NCBI RefSeq assembly: GCF_002858675.1
Contig: NZ_PJZF01000005.1
Coordinates: 62,001 to 126,000 of the forward strand
Length of the DNA stretch: 64,000 nucleotides
Reading direction: 5' to 3'
Source of the DNA: Chimaeribacter californicus
Lineage (GTDB): Bacteria; Pseudomonadota; Gammaproteobacteria; Enterobacterales; Enterobacteriaceae
Both the position numbers and the translations under genes were made by a program. Positions 29,459 through 38,645 of this stretch are shown here, one piece after another. Each line of letters begins with the position of its first letter. The first letter of the stretch is position 1. The notes under the pieces are model-generated. The model searched no databases and was not told where the DNA came from. It was given only the letters and a program-made list of their open reading frames with translations.

Positions 29459-29590
29459 ATGCCTGTTTCCACCTTTTCCCCGTGTCGCCTGAGCTGGCTG
29501 ATGACATCTGCCCCGGCGCGCTGCATGGCCGCTGCATCAATGCTGGCCCTGCTGTGGGCCGCCATTTACTGGGCGAACCTTTTGCCATGA
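29459..29590 (+). CDS. Small membrane ORF (43 residues) coupled to the zinc ABC ATPase
   Basis: ATG 29459 follows GGTGAGG (29447-29453) with 5-nt spacing, directly downstream of the Zur box. The frame reads MPVSTFSPCRLSWLMTSAPA, then a hydrophobic segment (about residues 23-42, including SMLALLWAAIYWANLL), and ends TTGCCATGA so that its stop overlaps the ATPase ATG (29587) by ATGA. An arginine pair flanks the helix. It could be a leader peptide, a small accessory membrane protein, or the natural entry point for ribosomes translating the ATPase. Not recognised as a known family. Confidence 0.5.
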   Translation: MPVSTFSPCRLSWLMTSAPARCMAAASMLALLWAAIYWANLLP

Positions 29591-30318
29591 TCACCTTGCA
29601 TCATCTTACCGCAGGGTATGGGCGGCAACCGGTGACATGCCCCCTGAACGGTGTTTTTCAACCCGGATCCCTGACTGCCATTATTGGTGCGAACGGCAGC
29701 GGCAAATCCACGCTGCTTAAAACAGTGGCAGGGCTGCAGCCCCCGGTTTCAGGGGAGGTCAGGCTGGCACGCAGTGAACGCCGTCAACTGGCTTTTCTGC
29801 CACAGCAGGCTGACCTGGATCGCCAATTTCCTTTACTGGTAGACGATCTGGTCGCCATGGGGTTATTAGGCAGCCGCGGCGTGTTTGGGCGGCTGACCGC
29901 CCACCACCGGCAGCAGGTGGCGGCGGCGCTGAGCCAGGTTGGCATGACAGATTTCGCCCGTGAGCCGATTGGAAAACTCTCCGGCGGGCAATTTCAACGT
30001 GTGTTGTTTGCCCGCTTGCTGGTGCAACAGGCACCGTTAATTCTGCTGGATGAACCCTTTACCGGCATTGATGAAGCGACCGTCCGCCTGTTGCTGGAGG
30101 TTATCGCCGCGTGGCATGCCGAGCAGCGTACCGTCATTGCCGTGTTGCACGATATAGAAATGGTTGGCGCGTGCTTTCCTCATACTTTATTGCTGCACCC
30201 GCAGAGTAACGCGTGGGGCAACACGGCGCATGTGCTGGGCCGGCACACTGACTGCAGCGCGATGGCAGCGGCAGGCGGGATTTTCACCGCCGATGCGGCG
30301 GCGGGAACGGCTTTATGA
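29587..30318 (+). CDS. Zinc (metal) ABC transporter ATP-binding protein, ZnuC-like
   Basis: Cytoplasmic ATPase of a cluster A-I metal importer. 243 residues from ATG 29587 (MITLHHLTAGYGRQPV): Walker A GANGSGKST, Q-loop FLPQQADLD, signature KLSGGQFQR, Walker B LILLDEPFTGID and switch histidine VLHDIEM. An upstream in-frame extension to 29482 is possible but lacks the family start. The C-terminus ends in a short extension (HTDCSAMAAAGGIF). Zur box, small ORF, ATPase, permease and binding protein form one coupled operon. It resembles the second Zur-controlled importer (Zni) described in Klebsiella; znuABC proper should be elsewhere. Confidence 0.9.
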   Translation: MITLHHLTAGYGRQPVTCPLNGVFQPGSLTAIIGANGSGKSTLLKTVAGLQPPVSGEVRLARSERRQLAFLPQQADLDRQFPLLVDDLVAMGLLGSRGVFGRLTAHHRQQVAAALSQVGMTDFAREPIGKLSGGQFQRVLFARLLVQQAPLILLDEPFTGIDEATVRLLLEVIAAWHAEQRTVIAVLHDIEMVGACFPHTLLLHPQSNAWGNTAHVLGRHTDCSAMAAAGGIFTADAAAGTAL

Positions 30319-31172
30319 TGCTGCATCTGTTAAGCGATCCTTTCGTAACCTTCGGGTTTATGCGCCGCGCACTGGTGGCTTGCCTGGCATTATCACTCAG
30401 TGCCGCGCCGCTGGGTGTTTTTTTGCTGTTACGCCGCATGAGCCTGGTCGGGGATGCCCTTTCACATGCGGTTCTGCCCGGCGCGGCAATCGGCTATCTC
30501 CTTTCCGGGATGTCACTGGTGGCGATGGGCATCGGCGGCTTTATTGCCGGCCTGGCAGTCGCGGTGCTTTCCGGCTGGGTCAGCCGGCATACGGCATTGA
30601 AAGAAGATGCGAGCTTCGCCGGTTTCTACCTTGGATCGCTGGCGCTGGGCGTAACGCTGGTGTCACTGCGCGGCTCCAGTATTGATCTGCTGCATGTGCT
30701 GTTTGGTTCTATTTTGGCGGTGGATGCCCATGCCCTGATACTGGTAGGCGGGATTGCCAGCGCGTCATTGTTGCTGCTGGCAGGGCTTTACCGGGTACTG
30801 GTGATTGAGTCTTTTGATAAAACTTTTTTGCAGATTAGCGCCGGACGCTGGCTGCCGGTGGCCAATGCGGCCTTTCTGGCGCTGGTCGTGATTAATCTGG
30901 TCGCGGGCTTTCAGATTCTCGGCACGCTGATGTCGGTCGGGTTGCTGATGTTACCGGCCGCGGCCGCCCGGCTATGGGCCCGCACGTTGCCGGCCACCCT
31001 GTTTACCGCCATCGTATTTGGTATGACTGCCAGCCTGACCGGGTTGCTCTGGTCTTATTACGCGTCAATTCCTGCCGGCCCGGCCATTGTGCTGAGCGCC
31101 GCCGTGCTGTTTTTTATGTCTGTTTTATTTGGCCGGTATGGCGGAATTTTTGCCGCTGCGCGGTCGTTATAG
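30315..31172 (+). CDS. Zinc (metal) ABC transporter permease, ZnuB-like
   Basis: Inner-membrane channel subunit of the ABC-3 family. ATG 30315 overlaps the ATPase stop as ATGATG (a second ATG at 30318 is equally usable). 285 residues with about 8-9 hydrophobic helices. Family landmarks: LLRRMSLVGDALSHAVLPGAAIGYLLSG (near the conserved ABC-3 motif), GLYLGS-like GFYLGSLALGVTLVSLRGSSIDLLHVLFG, and IESFDKTFLQISAG. Spacing to the binding-protein gene is 21 bp. Confidence 0.92.
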   Translation: MMLHLLSDPFVTFGFMRRALVACLALSLSAAPLGVFLLLRRMSLVGDALSHAVLPGAAIGYLLSGMSLVAMGIGGFIAGLAVAVLSGWVSRHTALKEDASFAGFYLGSLALGVTLVSLRGSSIDLLHVLFGSILAVDAHALILVGGIASASLLLLAGLYRVLVIESFDKTFLQISAGRWLPVANAAFLALVVINLVAGFQILGTLMSVGLLMLPAAAARLWARTLPATLFTAIVFGMTASLTGLLWSYYASIPAGPAIVLSAAVLFFMSVLFGRYGGIFAAARSL

Positions 31173-31193
31173 TGCGTTAAATAAGGAGAGGTC

Positions 31194-32072
31194 ATGAAAT
31201 ATTTACCGGTGGTGTTGGCGACGGCTGCCCTGTTGTCCGCCCCCTCAGTAATGGCAAAAACCGTGGAGGCCGTGGCCAGTTTTTCTATTCTGGGTGATAT
31301 GGTGCAGCAAATCGGGGGAGAGCATGTTCATGTAAAAAACCTGGTCGGGCCGGACGGCGATCCCCACAGCTATGAGCCCAGCCCCCAGGACAGCGAGGCG
31401 CTGGCGCACGCCGATGTCGTATTTGTCAGCGGGCTGGGGCTGGAAGGGTGGATGGATCGTCTGATTAGCGCGTCAGGGTATCGCGGGCACCCGGTAGTGG
31501 CCTCGGAGGGGGTGAATACCCGGCAGATGGAAGAAGAGGGGAAAATGATCACCGACCCCCATGCCTGGAACAGTATGCAAAATGGCGTGTTGTATGCCCG
31601 GCATATTATGGCGGCACTGGTCGCATCTGACCCGCAGGACGCGGACTATTTTCGCCGGCGCGGTACAGCCTATATCACGCAGTTACAGCAGCTCGATCAA
31701 TGGGCTAAACAACAATTTGCCCATGTCCCGGCAGAAAAACGCAAAGTGCTGACCAGCCACGATGCGTTTGGTTATATGGGGCGCGAATACGGTGTCACCT
31801 TTATGGCCCCGGTGGGGTTCTCTACCGAGGCAGAAGCCAGCGCCAGTGATGTAGCGGCGTTGATCGGGCAAATCAGGCAGCAGCACGTCAGCGCTTACTT
31901 TATCGAAAACCAGACCGATCCGCGGCTGGTTAAACAGATTGCGGGGGCCAGCGGCGCACAGCCTGGTGGGGAGCTCTATCCGGAAGCGTTATCAAAACCC
32001 GGTGGCCCGGCACCCACCTATGCGCAGGCATTTCAGCATAATGTGACTGCTCTGGTCAGCAGCATGAAATAA
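31194..32072 (+). CDS. Zinc (metal) ABC transporter substrate-binding protein, ZnuA-like
   Basis: Periplasmic cluster A-I metal-binding protein, 292 residues behind AAGGAGAGGTC. Signal peptide MKYLPVVLATAALLSAPSVMA. Ligand-bearing segments are typical: GPDGDPHSYEPSPQDSEAL (His), TDPHAWNSMQNG (His), LTSHDAFGYMGREYG (His) and FIENQTDPRLVKQIA (Glu/Asp). It lacks the long His-rich loop of classical ZnuA, a feature shared with Mn/Fe binders and with secondary zinc importers. The Zur box supports zinc; manganese cannot be excluded from sequence. Confidence 0.92.
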   Translation: MKYLPVVLATAALLSAPSVMAKTVEAVASFSILGDMVQQIGGEHVHVKNLVGPDGDPHSYEPSPQDSEALAHADVVFVSGLGLEGWMDRLISASGYRGHPVVASEGVNTRQMEEEGKMITDPHAWNSMQNGVLYARHIMAALVASDPQDADYFRRRGTAYITQLQQLDQWAKQQFAHVPAEKRKVLTSHDAFGYMGREYGVTFMAPVGFSTEAEASASDVAALIGQIRQQHVSAYFIENQTDPRLVKQIAGASGAQPGGELYPEALSKPGGPAPTYAQAFQHNVTALVSSMK

Positions 32073-32136
32073 ATATCGCCCCGTTACATCAGGTAGCGGG
32101 GCACATCTCCTTATCCGTATGTTCTTATCCGCCTGA

Positions 32137-32175
32137 AAATAAAACGCCCCGCTGGGCAGCAGCGGGGCGTTTACT
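32137..32175 (-). terminator. Terminator between the zinc importer operon and rpmJ2
   Basis: AACGCCCCGCTG (32143-32154), loop GGCAG, CAGCGGGGCGTT (32160-32171): 12 bp perfect. On the minus strand it is followed by TTATTTT, so it mainly ends rpmE2-rpmJ2, and may also stop the importer operon. Confidence 0.85.
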
Positions 32176-32214
32176 GATAGTTTTATCCCCCGGAAAAGGG
32201 GGGATTACCGGCGA

Positions 32215-32358
32215 CTATTTACGGCGCTTTTTTCTGCCCTGGACGGCATTAAATCGTGGATTGCTTTTACAGATGACATAAACGCGGCCATGGCGACGAA
32301 CCACTTTGCAATCTTTATGGCGAAGCTTGGCTGAACGCAGCGAACTCAGTACCTGCAT
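32215..32358 (-). CDS. rpmJ2: Zinc-independent 50S ribosomal protein L36 paralogue (YkgO)
   Basis: Alternative L36, made in zinc starvation. 47 codons from ATG 32358: [20 protein letters not shown], then [27 protein letters not shown] in two parts. It has the [13 protein letters not shown] tail of YkgO and lacks the CxxC...CxxxxH zinc ribbon of the ordinary L36, so replacing the normal protein frees ribosomal zinc. It lies 10 bp after rpmE2 on the minus strand, under the same Zur-type operator. Too short for a default ORF cut-off. Confidence 0.95.
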   Translation of the reverse strand: MQVLSSLRSAKLRHKDCKVVRRHGRVYVICKSNPRFNAVQGRKKRRK

Positions 32359-32368
32359 GGTGTTCTCC

Positions 32369-32629
32369 TCAGGCAGATTTAGGCGTCAGGAAGCGGCCAA
32401 AACGCTGCTGGAAGCGTGCGGTGCTGCCCTCTTTGGAAAACTCTTTCTGTTTTCCGGTGTAATAAGGGTGTGACGCAGACGAAACTTCAATCGCCACGTA
32501 AGGCAGCTCACGGCCTTCCCACTCAATGGTGCGTTCAGTGCGCATAGTTGACCCTACGATGAAATAGGTATCGGCGCTGGTATCGTGAAACACGACGGTG
32601 CGGTAGTCAGGATGAATGCCGGTGCGCAT
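32369..32629 (-). CDS. rpmE2: Zinc-independent 50S ribosomal protein L31 paralogue (YkgM, type B L31)
   Basis: Type B L31 that replaces the zinc-binding L31 when zinc is short. ATG 32629 ([20 protein letters not shown]) gives 86 residues (E. coli 87). Family stretches: [33 protein letters not shown] and RFQQRFGRF. There is no CxxC motif, as required for the zinc-independent form. The frame is open further upstream, but that part overlaps the Zur box and has no family similarity. First gene of rpmE2-rpmJ2. Confidence 0.96.
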   Translation of the reverse strand: MRTGIHPDYRTVVFHDTSADTYFIVGSTMRTERTIEWEGRELPYVAIEVSSASHPYYTGKQKEFSKEGSTARFQQRFGRFLTPKSA

Positions 32630-32647
32630 AACGATCTCCTTTATTTG

Positions 32648-32664
32648 ATATGTTATAACATAAC
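32648..32664 (-). promoter_or_regulatory. Zur-type operator upstream of rpmE2
   Basis: GTTATAACATAAC (32652-32664) matches the Zur core GTTATANTATAAC with one mismatch, and ATGTTATAACAT (32650-32661) is itself a perfect palindrome. It lies about 20 bp before the rpmE2 ATG. The same kind of site stands before the zinc importer operon. Confidence 0.82.
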
Positions 32665-32742
32665 GAATGATGCAGGCAGTATTGCGCAGAATCTGACGGA
32701 TAGCAAGCCCTACGGCAGAAAACGGGGAAATAGCAGGCAAAA

Positions 32743-32766
32743 AAAAGCCGCGCAGTGCGCGGCTTT
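32743..32766 (-). terminator. acrAB rho-independent terminator
   Basis: AAAAGCCGCGCA with TGCGCGGCTTTT, and a longer T-run on the minus strand, 14 bp after the acrB stop. It separates acrB from the rpmE2 control region. Confidence 0.88.
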
Positions 32767-32780
32767 TAAGCTCTATGGGA

Positions 32781-35700
32781 TCAGTGTTTATCCAGAGAGA
32801 CGTTTGCTGTGTGGCTATGCTCTACATCGTCCGATTTCTTGCTGAAGCGGCGACGCACCACCACAAAGAATACCGGAACAAAGAAGATGGCGAGGATGGT
32901 AGCGGTCACCATCCCGCCCATTACGCCGGTACCTACCGCGTTCTGGGCACCGGAGCCGGCCCCGGTCGAGATAACCAGCGGCAACACGCCCAGGATAAAG
33001 GCCAGTGAGGTCATCAGAATCGGGCGCAGACGCATCCGCACTGCTTCCAGTGTTGCCTCAACCAACCCTTTGCCCTCTTTGTCCATCAGGTCTTTGGCGA
33101 ACTCCACAATCAGAATGGCGTTCTTCGCTGACAACCCAATGGTGGTCAACAGCCCCACCTGGAAGTAGACGTCGTTGCTCAGGCCACGGAAAGTCGCGGC
33201 AAGCAGCGCCCCGATAACCCCAAGCGGTACTACCAGCATGACGGAGAACGGGATCGACCAGCTCTCATACAGTGCGGCGAGACAGAGGAACACCACAATC
33301 AGCGAGATGGCATACAGGGCAGGGGCCTGATTGCCGGAGAGCCGCTCCTGATAGGACATGCCCGTCCAGTCATAGCCGATACCGGCCGGCAGTTTCGCCG
33401 CCAGTGATTCCATCATCGCCATGGCCTCACCACTACTCTTACCCGGTGCCGGCTGGCCCAGCAGCTCCATAGACGGCAAGCCGTTATAGCGCTCCAGACG
33501 TGGTGAACCATGCTCCCAATGCGAAGTGGAGAAGGAAGAGAACGGCACCATCTGGCCATTGCTGCCACGCACATACCAGTTGTTGAGATCGCTTGGCAAC
33601 ATGCGGTATTGCGCTTGTGACTGTACGTAAACTTTCTTCACGCGTCCGCGGTCAATAAAGTCATTCACGTAGCTGCCGCCCCAGGCCGAGCCCAGCGTGG
33701 TATTGATGTCAGAGATAGAAACGCCCAGCGCCTCGGCTTTCTCCTGATCAATTTCCAGTTTGAACTGCGGGGTATCCTCCAGGCCGTTCGGGCGCACACC
33801 CACCAGCAGATCGCTGTGTTGGGCAATCATACCGAGCAGTTGGTTACGCGCTTCCGTGAGTTTCTGGTGACCCAGGTTAGCCTGATCAATCAACTGGAAG
33901 TCAAAGCCGGTGGCGGTACCCAGCTCAACAATGGCCGGCAGGTTGAACGGGAACACCATGGCGTCTTTAATCGCTGAGAAAGTGCCCATGGCACGCCCGG
34001 CAATCGCCGGAACCTTGTTCTCCGCGCCGCTGCGTTCAGACCAGTCTTTCAGGCTGACGAAGGCGATACCGGTGTTCTGACCCTGACCAGAGAAGCCAAA
34101 GCCGTTAACCGCAAACACCGAGTTCACGTTGGCTTTCTCATTTTCCAGGTAGTAGTGGGTCACCTCATCCAACACTTTCTGCGTCCGCTCCTGAGTTGCC
34201 CCAGCCGGCAGCTGAACCATGGTCAGGAACACGCCCTGGTCCTCTTCCGGAAGGAAGGAGGTCGGCAGGCGGATGAACAGCAGCGCCATACCCACCACGA
34301 TCAACAGATAAATCAGCAGATACCGGCCGGTGCTGCGCAGGATATTGCCGACGCTGTCGGTATAGTGGTTGGTGCTGCTTTCAAACATCCGGTTGAACCA
34401 GCCGAAGAAGCCTTTCTTGTCATCATGGTGACCTTTCGGCACCGGCTTCAGCAGCGTGGCACAGAGCGCCGGCGTCAGGATCAGGGCCACAATTACCGAC
34501 AGCACCATGGCTGACACGATGGTAATAGAGAACTGACGGTAGATAACCCCGGTGGAACCACCGAAGAAGGCCATCGGGATAAAGACCGCTGACAGCACCA
34601 GCGCAATCCCGACCAGTGCCCCCTGGATCTGCTCCATGGATTTTTTAGTAGCTTCTTTCGGCGGCAGGCCCTCTTCGACCATTACGCGCTCGACGTTCTC
34701 CACCACCACAATTGCATCATCCACCAGGAGGCCAATCGCCAGCACCATCCCGAACATCGTCAGGGTGTTGATCGAATAGCCAAAGGCAGCGATAACCGCA
34801 AAAGTACCCAGCAACACCACCGGCACCGCGATAGTAGGGATAAGCGTGGCGCGGAAGTTTTGCAGGAACAGGTACATCACCAGGAAGACCAGCACGATCG
34901 CTTCGAACAGCGTTTTCACCACTTCATTGATTGAGATCTGAACGAAGGGGGTAGTGTCATACGGGTAGACCACTTGCATCCCGTTCGGGAAGAAGGGTTT
35001 CAGTTTGTCCAGAGAGGCTTTTACCGCTTTCGAAGTGTCGAGCGCGTTGGCACCGGTCGCCAGTTTGATGCCGAGACCGGCAGCCGGCTGGCCGTTAAAG
35101 CGAGCCACAACGCTGTAGTTCTCACCACCCAGCTCAATGGTCGCCACATCACGCAGGCGAACTTGCGAACCGTCCGGATTCACTTTCAGCAGGATTTTAC
35201 CGAACTCTTCTGTGGAGGTCAGGCGCGTCTGCGCAATGATAGAAGAGTTAAGCTGTTGCCCTTTTACCGGCGGCGTCCCGCCCAGCTGACCGGCGGCCAC
35301 CTGGTTGTTCTGCACCGTAATGGCGTTGATGACATCCACCGGGGTCAGGGCAAAGTTGGTGAGCTTGTTCGGATCCATCCAGATGCGCATCGCATACTGG
35401 GAACCAAACAGCTGCACGTCACCCACGCCTGTAGTCCGGCTGATCGGGTCCTGGATGTTTGACGCCACATAGTCCGCAATATCTTCCTGCGTCATGGTGC
35501 CGTTGTTATTGACGAAGCCGGCCACCATCAGGAAGCTGCTGCTCGACTTCTGTACCTTGATCCCTTGTTGCTGCACTTCCTGCGGCAACAGCGGCATCGC
35601 CAGCTGCAGTTTGTTCTGTACCTGCACCTGGGCGATGTCTGCGTCAGTGCCGGAGGCAAAGGTCAGGGTCAGGGTCACGCTGCCGGAGGAGTCACTGGAG

Positions 35701-35939
35701 GACGCCATGTACATCAGGTTATCGATGCCGTTCATGTTCTGCTCGATAACCTGCGTCACGGTGTCCTGCACTGTCTGCGCATCAGCACCCGGGTAGGTGG
35801 CGGATATTTCAATCGCCGGAGGTGCAACCGTCGGATATTGCGCAATCGGAAGCTTCAATATCGACAGGCCGCCCGCCAGCATAATAATGATGGCGATAAC
35901 CCACGCAAAAATGGGGCGATCTATAAAGAACTTAGCCAT
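32781..35939 (-). CDS. acrB: Multidrug efflux RND transporter AcrB
   Basis: Inner-membrane proton/drug antiporter of the AcrAB-TolC tripartite pump. 1052 residues (E. coli 1049). N-terminal [20 protein letters not shown]; the proton relay pair sits in [18 protein letters not shown] (Asp407-Asp408), and the partner Lys in [19 protein letters not shown] (about Lys940). Twelve transmembrane helices and two large periplasmic loops are readable. The tail ([19 protein letters not shown]) resembles E. coli. Second gene of acrAB, 16 bp after acrA. Regulation is by AcrR on the shared intergenic operator. Confidence 0.97.
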   Translation of the reverse strand: MAKFFIDRPIFAWVIAIIIMLAGGLSILKLPIAQYPTVAPPAIEISATYPGADAQTVQDTVTQVIEQNMNGIDNLMYMASSSDSSGSVTLTLTFASGTDADIAQVQVQNKLQLAMPLLPQEVQQQGIKVQKSSSSFLMVAGFVNNNGTMTQEDIADYVASNIQDPISRTTGVGDVQLFGSQYAMRIWMDPNKLTNFALTPVDVINAITVQNNQVAAGQLGGTPPVKGQQLNSSIIAQTRLTSTEEFGKILLKVNPDGSQVRLRDVATIELGGENYSVVARFNGQPAAGLGIKLATGANALDTSKAVKASLDKLKPFFPNGMQVVYPYDTTPFVQISINEVVKTLFEAIVLVFLVMYLFLQNFRATLIPTIAVPVVLLGTFAVIAAFGYSINTLTMFGMVLAIGLLVDDAIVVVENVERVMVEEGLPPKEATKKSMEQIQGALVGIALVLSAVFIPMAFFGGSTGVIYRQFSITIVSAMVLSVIVALILTPALCATLLKPVPKGHHDDKKGFFGWFNRMFESSTNHYTDSVGNILRSTGRYLLIYLLIVVGMALLFIRLPTSFLPEEDQGVFLTMVQLPAGATQERTQKVLDEVTHYYLENEKANVNSVFAVNGFGFSGQGQNTGIAFVSLKDWSERSGAENKVPAIAGRAMGTFSAIKDAMVFPFNLPAIVELGTATGFDFQLIDQANLGHQKLTEARNQLLGMIAQHSDLLVGVRPNGLEDTPQFKLEIDQEKAEALGVSISDINTTLGSAWGGSYVNDFIDRGRVKKVYVQSQAQYRMLPSDLNNWYVRGSNGQMVPFSSFSTSHWEHGSPRLERYNGLPSMELLGQPAPGKSSGEAMAMMESLAAKLPAGIGYDWTGMSYQERLSGNQAPALYAISLIVVFLCLAALYESWSIPFSVMLVVPLGVIGALLAATFRGLSNDVYFQVGLLTTIGLSAKNAILIVEFAKDLMDKEGKGLVEATLEAVRMRLRPILMTSLAFILGVLPLVISTGAGSGAQNAVGTGVMGGMVTATILAIFFVPVFFVVVRRRFSKKSDDVEHSHTANVSLDKH

Positions 35940-35955
35940 GTATTACCGGCTCCTA

Positions 35956-37167
35956 TTAAGACTTCGAGGCCTGATCGGACGATGCCTGCTGCTGTTGGGC
36001 GGCGGGTTGCGCCGGCGCATCAGCGCTCACTTCCTGCACTTTCACCTGGGCACCCGGCTTCACTTTCTGCAGCCCGGTCACAATCACGCGGTCGCCCGGC
36101 TTCAGCCCGGCCGTGACCAGCCATTTATCACCAATCGCCTGGGAAGTGGTCAGCGTACGGGTCTCAACCTTGTCACCGGCACCCACCACCATGGCAGTAG
36201 CTTCGCCACGCGGGTTACGGGTGATGCCCTGTTGCGGCACCAGCAGCGCATTTTCATTGACGCCTTCATCGAGCCGCGCACGGACAAACATCCCCGGCAG
36301 CAGAACATGGTCCGGGTTCGGGAACACGGCGCGCAACGTAATAGAGCCGGTGGTCTCATCCACGGTCACGTCGGAGAACTCCAGCGTACCTTCCTGCTTA
36401 TATTGGCTGCCGTTTTCCATCAACAGGGTGACTTTGGCCTTGCCGTTTTGCTGTTTCAGTGACCCTTCCGCCATCTCCTGCTGCAGACGCAGGAAATCCG
36501 TGCTGGATTGGGTGACATCGACATAAATCGGGTCAAGCTGCTGAACCGTTGCCAGCGCCGTGGTCTGGCCGCTGGTGACCAGCGCGCCTTCTGTTACGCT
36601 GGATTTGCCGATGCGGCCGCTGATAGGGGAGGTGACTTTGGTGTAAGCCAGGTTAATACGTGCGGTTTCTACGGCGGCTTTGGCGGCGAGTACGGAGGCA
36701 TCGGCAGAGCTGGCATCGGCCTGCGCCTGATCGTAGTCCTGTTTACTGATGTAGTTAGTCCCGAGCAGGGGTTTATAACGGGTCAGCGTAACACGGGCAA
36801 TTTGCGCACTGGCTTGTGCCTTGGCCAGATCGCCTTTGGCACTGTCATAGGAAGCCTGATACGTTGCAGGATCGATCTGATAAAGGGACGTCCCGGCTTT
36901 AATATCACTGCCTTCAACAAAGTTGCGCTTAAGAATAATGCCGCTGACCTGAGGGCGAACCTCTGCCACGCGGAAAGCCGTGGTACGGCCGGGCAGTTCA
37001 GTGGTGATATTCAGCGGCGCTGTTTTCAGCGTCACGATGCCTACTTCCGGCGCTTGCTGTTGCTGGGCCCCCTGTGAGGACTCCTTATCATTACATCCTG
37101 TGAGAACTAAGCTGCCTGAAAGCATCAGAACGGCCGCCAGAGGCGTTAACCCTCTGTTTTTGTTCAT
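35956..37167 (-). CDS. acrA: Multidrug efflux periplasmic adaptor AcrA
   Basis: Membrane fusion lipoprotein joining AcrB to TolC. 403 residues (E. coli 397). Signal with lipobox LTGC (Cys25). Then the beta-barrel/lipoyl halves (ELPGRTTAFRVAEVRPQVSG, FVEGSDIKAGTSLYQIDPAT), the alpha-hairpin (about 100-170, DSAKGDLAKAQASAQIARV) and the membrane-proximal domain (DRVIVTGLQKVKPGAQV). The C-terminal tail is Gln/Ala-rich. First gene of acrAB, divergent from acrR. Confidence 0.97.
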   Translation of the reverse strand: MNKNRGLTPLAAVLMLSGSLVLTGCNDKESSQGAQQQQAPEVGIVTLKTAPLNITTELPGRTTAFRVAEVRPQVSGIILKRNFVEGSDIKAGTSLYQIDPATYQASYDSAKGDLAKAQASAQIARVTLTRYKPLLGTNYISKQDYDQAQADASSADASVLAAKAAVETARINLAYTKVTSPISGRIGKSSVTEGALVTSGQTTALATVQQLDPIYVDVTQSSTDFLRLQQEMAEGSLKQQNGKAKVTLLMENGSQYKQEGTLEFSDVTVDETTGSITLRAVFPNPDHVLLPGMFVRARLDEGVNENALLVPQQGITRNPRGEATAMVVGAGDKVETRTLTTSQAIGDKWLVTAGLKPGDRVIVTGLQKVKPGAQVKVQEVSADAPAQPAAQQQQASSDQASKS

Positions 37168-37257
37168 AGATAAACCTCAAGTGTCCGATTTCAAATTGAT
37201 CAATGGATCACAAGCCATAAAACCCATTGCTGCATTTTAGATATGTGCGTACCATCG

Positions 37258-37281
37258 TACATACATACGCGAATGTATGTA
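37258..37281. promoter_or_regulatory. AcrR operator in the acrA-acrR intergenic region
   Basis: A 24-bp inverted repeat with arms TACATACAT and ATGTATGTA around a 6-bp centre, nearly identical to the E. coli AcrR operator. It lies 28 bp before acrR and about 90 bp before acrA, so AcrR can repress both units. Confidence 0.9.
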
Positions 37282-37309
37282 AGACATCTCTTTGTGAAAA
37301 CCAATTGCC

Positions 37310-37993
37310 ATGGCACGAAAAACCAAACAACAAGCACTTGAAACCCGTCAACACATTCTGGATGCCGCAGTGAGGGAATTTTCAGAACGTGGAGTGTCTG
37401 CGACGTCACTGACCGACATTGCTACCGCGGCCGGTGTAACGCGGGGTGCTATCTATTGGCACTTCAAAAACAAGGTAGACTTGTTTAATGAAGTCTGGGC
37501 AATTTCTGAGTCTAAAATAGACGATCTCGAAATAGAGTATCAGGCAAAGTATCCCAATAATCCACTGCGCATTCTGCGTGAAATCCTTATCTATATTCTC
37601 CGTGCCACGGTAGACGATCCACGCCGGCGTGCCTTGATGGAGATCATTTTTCATAAATGTGAATTTGTGGGTGAGCTGATGTCCCTGCAGCAGGCTCATA
37701 AAATTTTGTATCTTGAAAGTTATGAGAAAATAGAGGCAGTTTTAAAAAATTGTATTGAGCTCAACTTATTGCCCATCGATCTTGATACCCGGCGGGCGGC
37801 GGTGGTGCTGCGCTCTTATATTAGCGGGTTGATGGAGAACTGGCTGTTTATGCCGGAAGGGTTTGATCTCAAAGGGCAGGCAGCGCATTACGCCGATATC
37901 TATATTGATATGGTAAAACTTAGCCCGCATTTACGCTTAGGCAGTACGCCTGACAGCGAACAAAGTCAGGGCGCTATCTCTGATGATAAATAA
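37310..37993 (+). CDS. acrR: TetR-family efflux repressor AcrR
   Basis: Ligand-released repressor of acrAB and itself. 227 residues (E. coli 215). The N-terminal TetR HTH is [20 protein letters not shown] followed by [20 protein letters not shown] and [21 protein letters not shown]. The rest is the helical drug-binding domain ([20 protein letters not shown]). The tail is slightly longer than in E. coli and acidic/polar. It faces acrA across the operator. In E. coli mscK follows; here rsmS follows on the opposite strand. Confidence 0.97.
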   Translation: MARKTKQQALETRQHILDAAVREFSERGVSATSLTDIATAAGVTRGAIYWHFKNKVDLFNEVWAISESKIDDLEIEYQAKYPNNPLRILREILIYILRATVDDPRRRALMEIIFHKCEFVGELMSLQQAHKILYLESYEKIEAVLKNCIELNLLPIDLDTRRAAVVLRSYISGLMENWLFMPEGFDLKGQAAHYADIYIDMVKLSPHLRLGSTPDSEQSQGAISDDK

Positions 37994-38134
37994 CCGGGTC
38001 TGATGATAAATAAGCTGCCGTTATGTGGGCGTGCCTATTTTTTCTCAGGTTGCCTTTGTATTTCTGCGGCAGCAATATCTGTTTGCGGGAACCGGCCACC
38101 ATAGAAAATGAAGGGGGCCGGGCTACACAGAACG

Positions 38135-38302
38135 TCAGGCGCTGAGCGGGCCGTCACCGCCCAGACGCAACTTTTCCCGGTAGTCACGCGCGACAATCTC
38201 CAGCGCCGCCAGGGCGATATCCGGGGCAATTTCATTGCATTCAAGCAGATAGATAAGATCTACTGCCAACTGCAGTTCCGGTGAGGCATTTTCAACTGAC
38301 AT
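38135..38302 (-). CDS. rsmS: Pleiotropic regulatory protein RsmS (YbaM)
   Basis: 55-codon gene found by reading the minus strand: MSVENASPELQLAVDLIYLL, then ECNEIAPDIALAALEIVARD and YREKLRLGGDGPLSA. It matches the E. coli RsmS/YbaM family (MSLENAPDDVKLAVDLI..., 53 residues). In Pectobacterium RsmS affects the Rsm pathway controlling secondary metabolites and virulence factors; the biochemical function is unknown. It lies in the priC-acrR interval as in E. coli. Nothing else on either strand here is convincing. Confidence 0.9.
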   Translation of the reverse strand: MSVENASPELQLAVDLIYLLECNEIAPDIALAALEIVARDYREKLRLGGDGPLSA

Positions 38303-38311
38303 AAGCCCAAC

Positions 38312-38560
38312 TCAATAGGTACGTTTGCGATAAACAAACAGAATCAGGATTGCGCCCGTCAGTGCGATAAGCAAGCTTCTGAAACTGAACCCGGCGACCG
38401 AGCCTGACTCCAGATAAGTGCTGATATAGCCCCCGACCAGCGCACCGCTGATAGCCAGCACCACCCATAAAATCACGCTCCCGCCTTCTTTACCCGGCAT
38501 AACCACTTTTGCCAGCAGCCCGACCGCCAGCCCCAGAATGATCCATGAAATCAGGCCCAT
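38312..38560 (-). CDS. GlsB/YeaQ/YmgE family small membrane protein
   Basis: 82-residue integral membrane protein with three hydrophobic helices: MGLISWIILGLAVGLLAKVV, then after the PGKEGGS loop VILWVVLAISGALVGGYIST, and a last FRSLLIALTGAILILFVYRK. The pattern (WIILGLAVGLLAK...PG....GG) is that of the transglycosylase-associated (GlsB/YeaQ) family, stress-linked proteins of unknown biochemical role. Placed between rsmS and priC, where E. coli has no such gene. It is read in the same direction as both, 9 bp upstream of rsmS, so the two may be cotranscribed. Confidence 0.88.
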   Translation of the reverse strand: MGLISWIILGLAVGLLAKVVMPGKEGGSVILWVVLAISGALVGGYISTYLESGSVAGFSFRSLLIALTGAILILFVYRKRTY

Positions 38561-38645
38561 AATGTTCTCCAGCTCCGGACATCGTTATAGTATAGATAAT
38601 TACGGATGCTGTAAGGCCGGGGGGTTAAAAAATTGTGATAAACAT

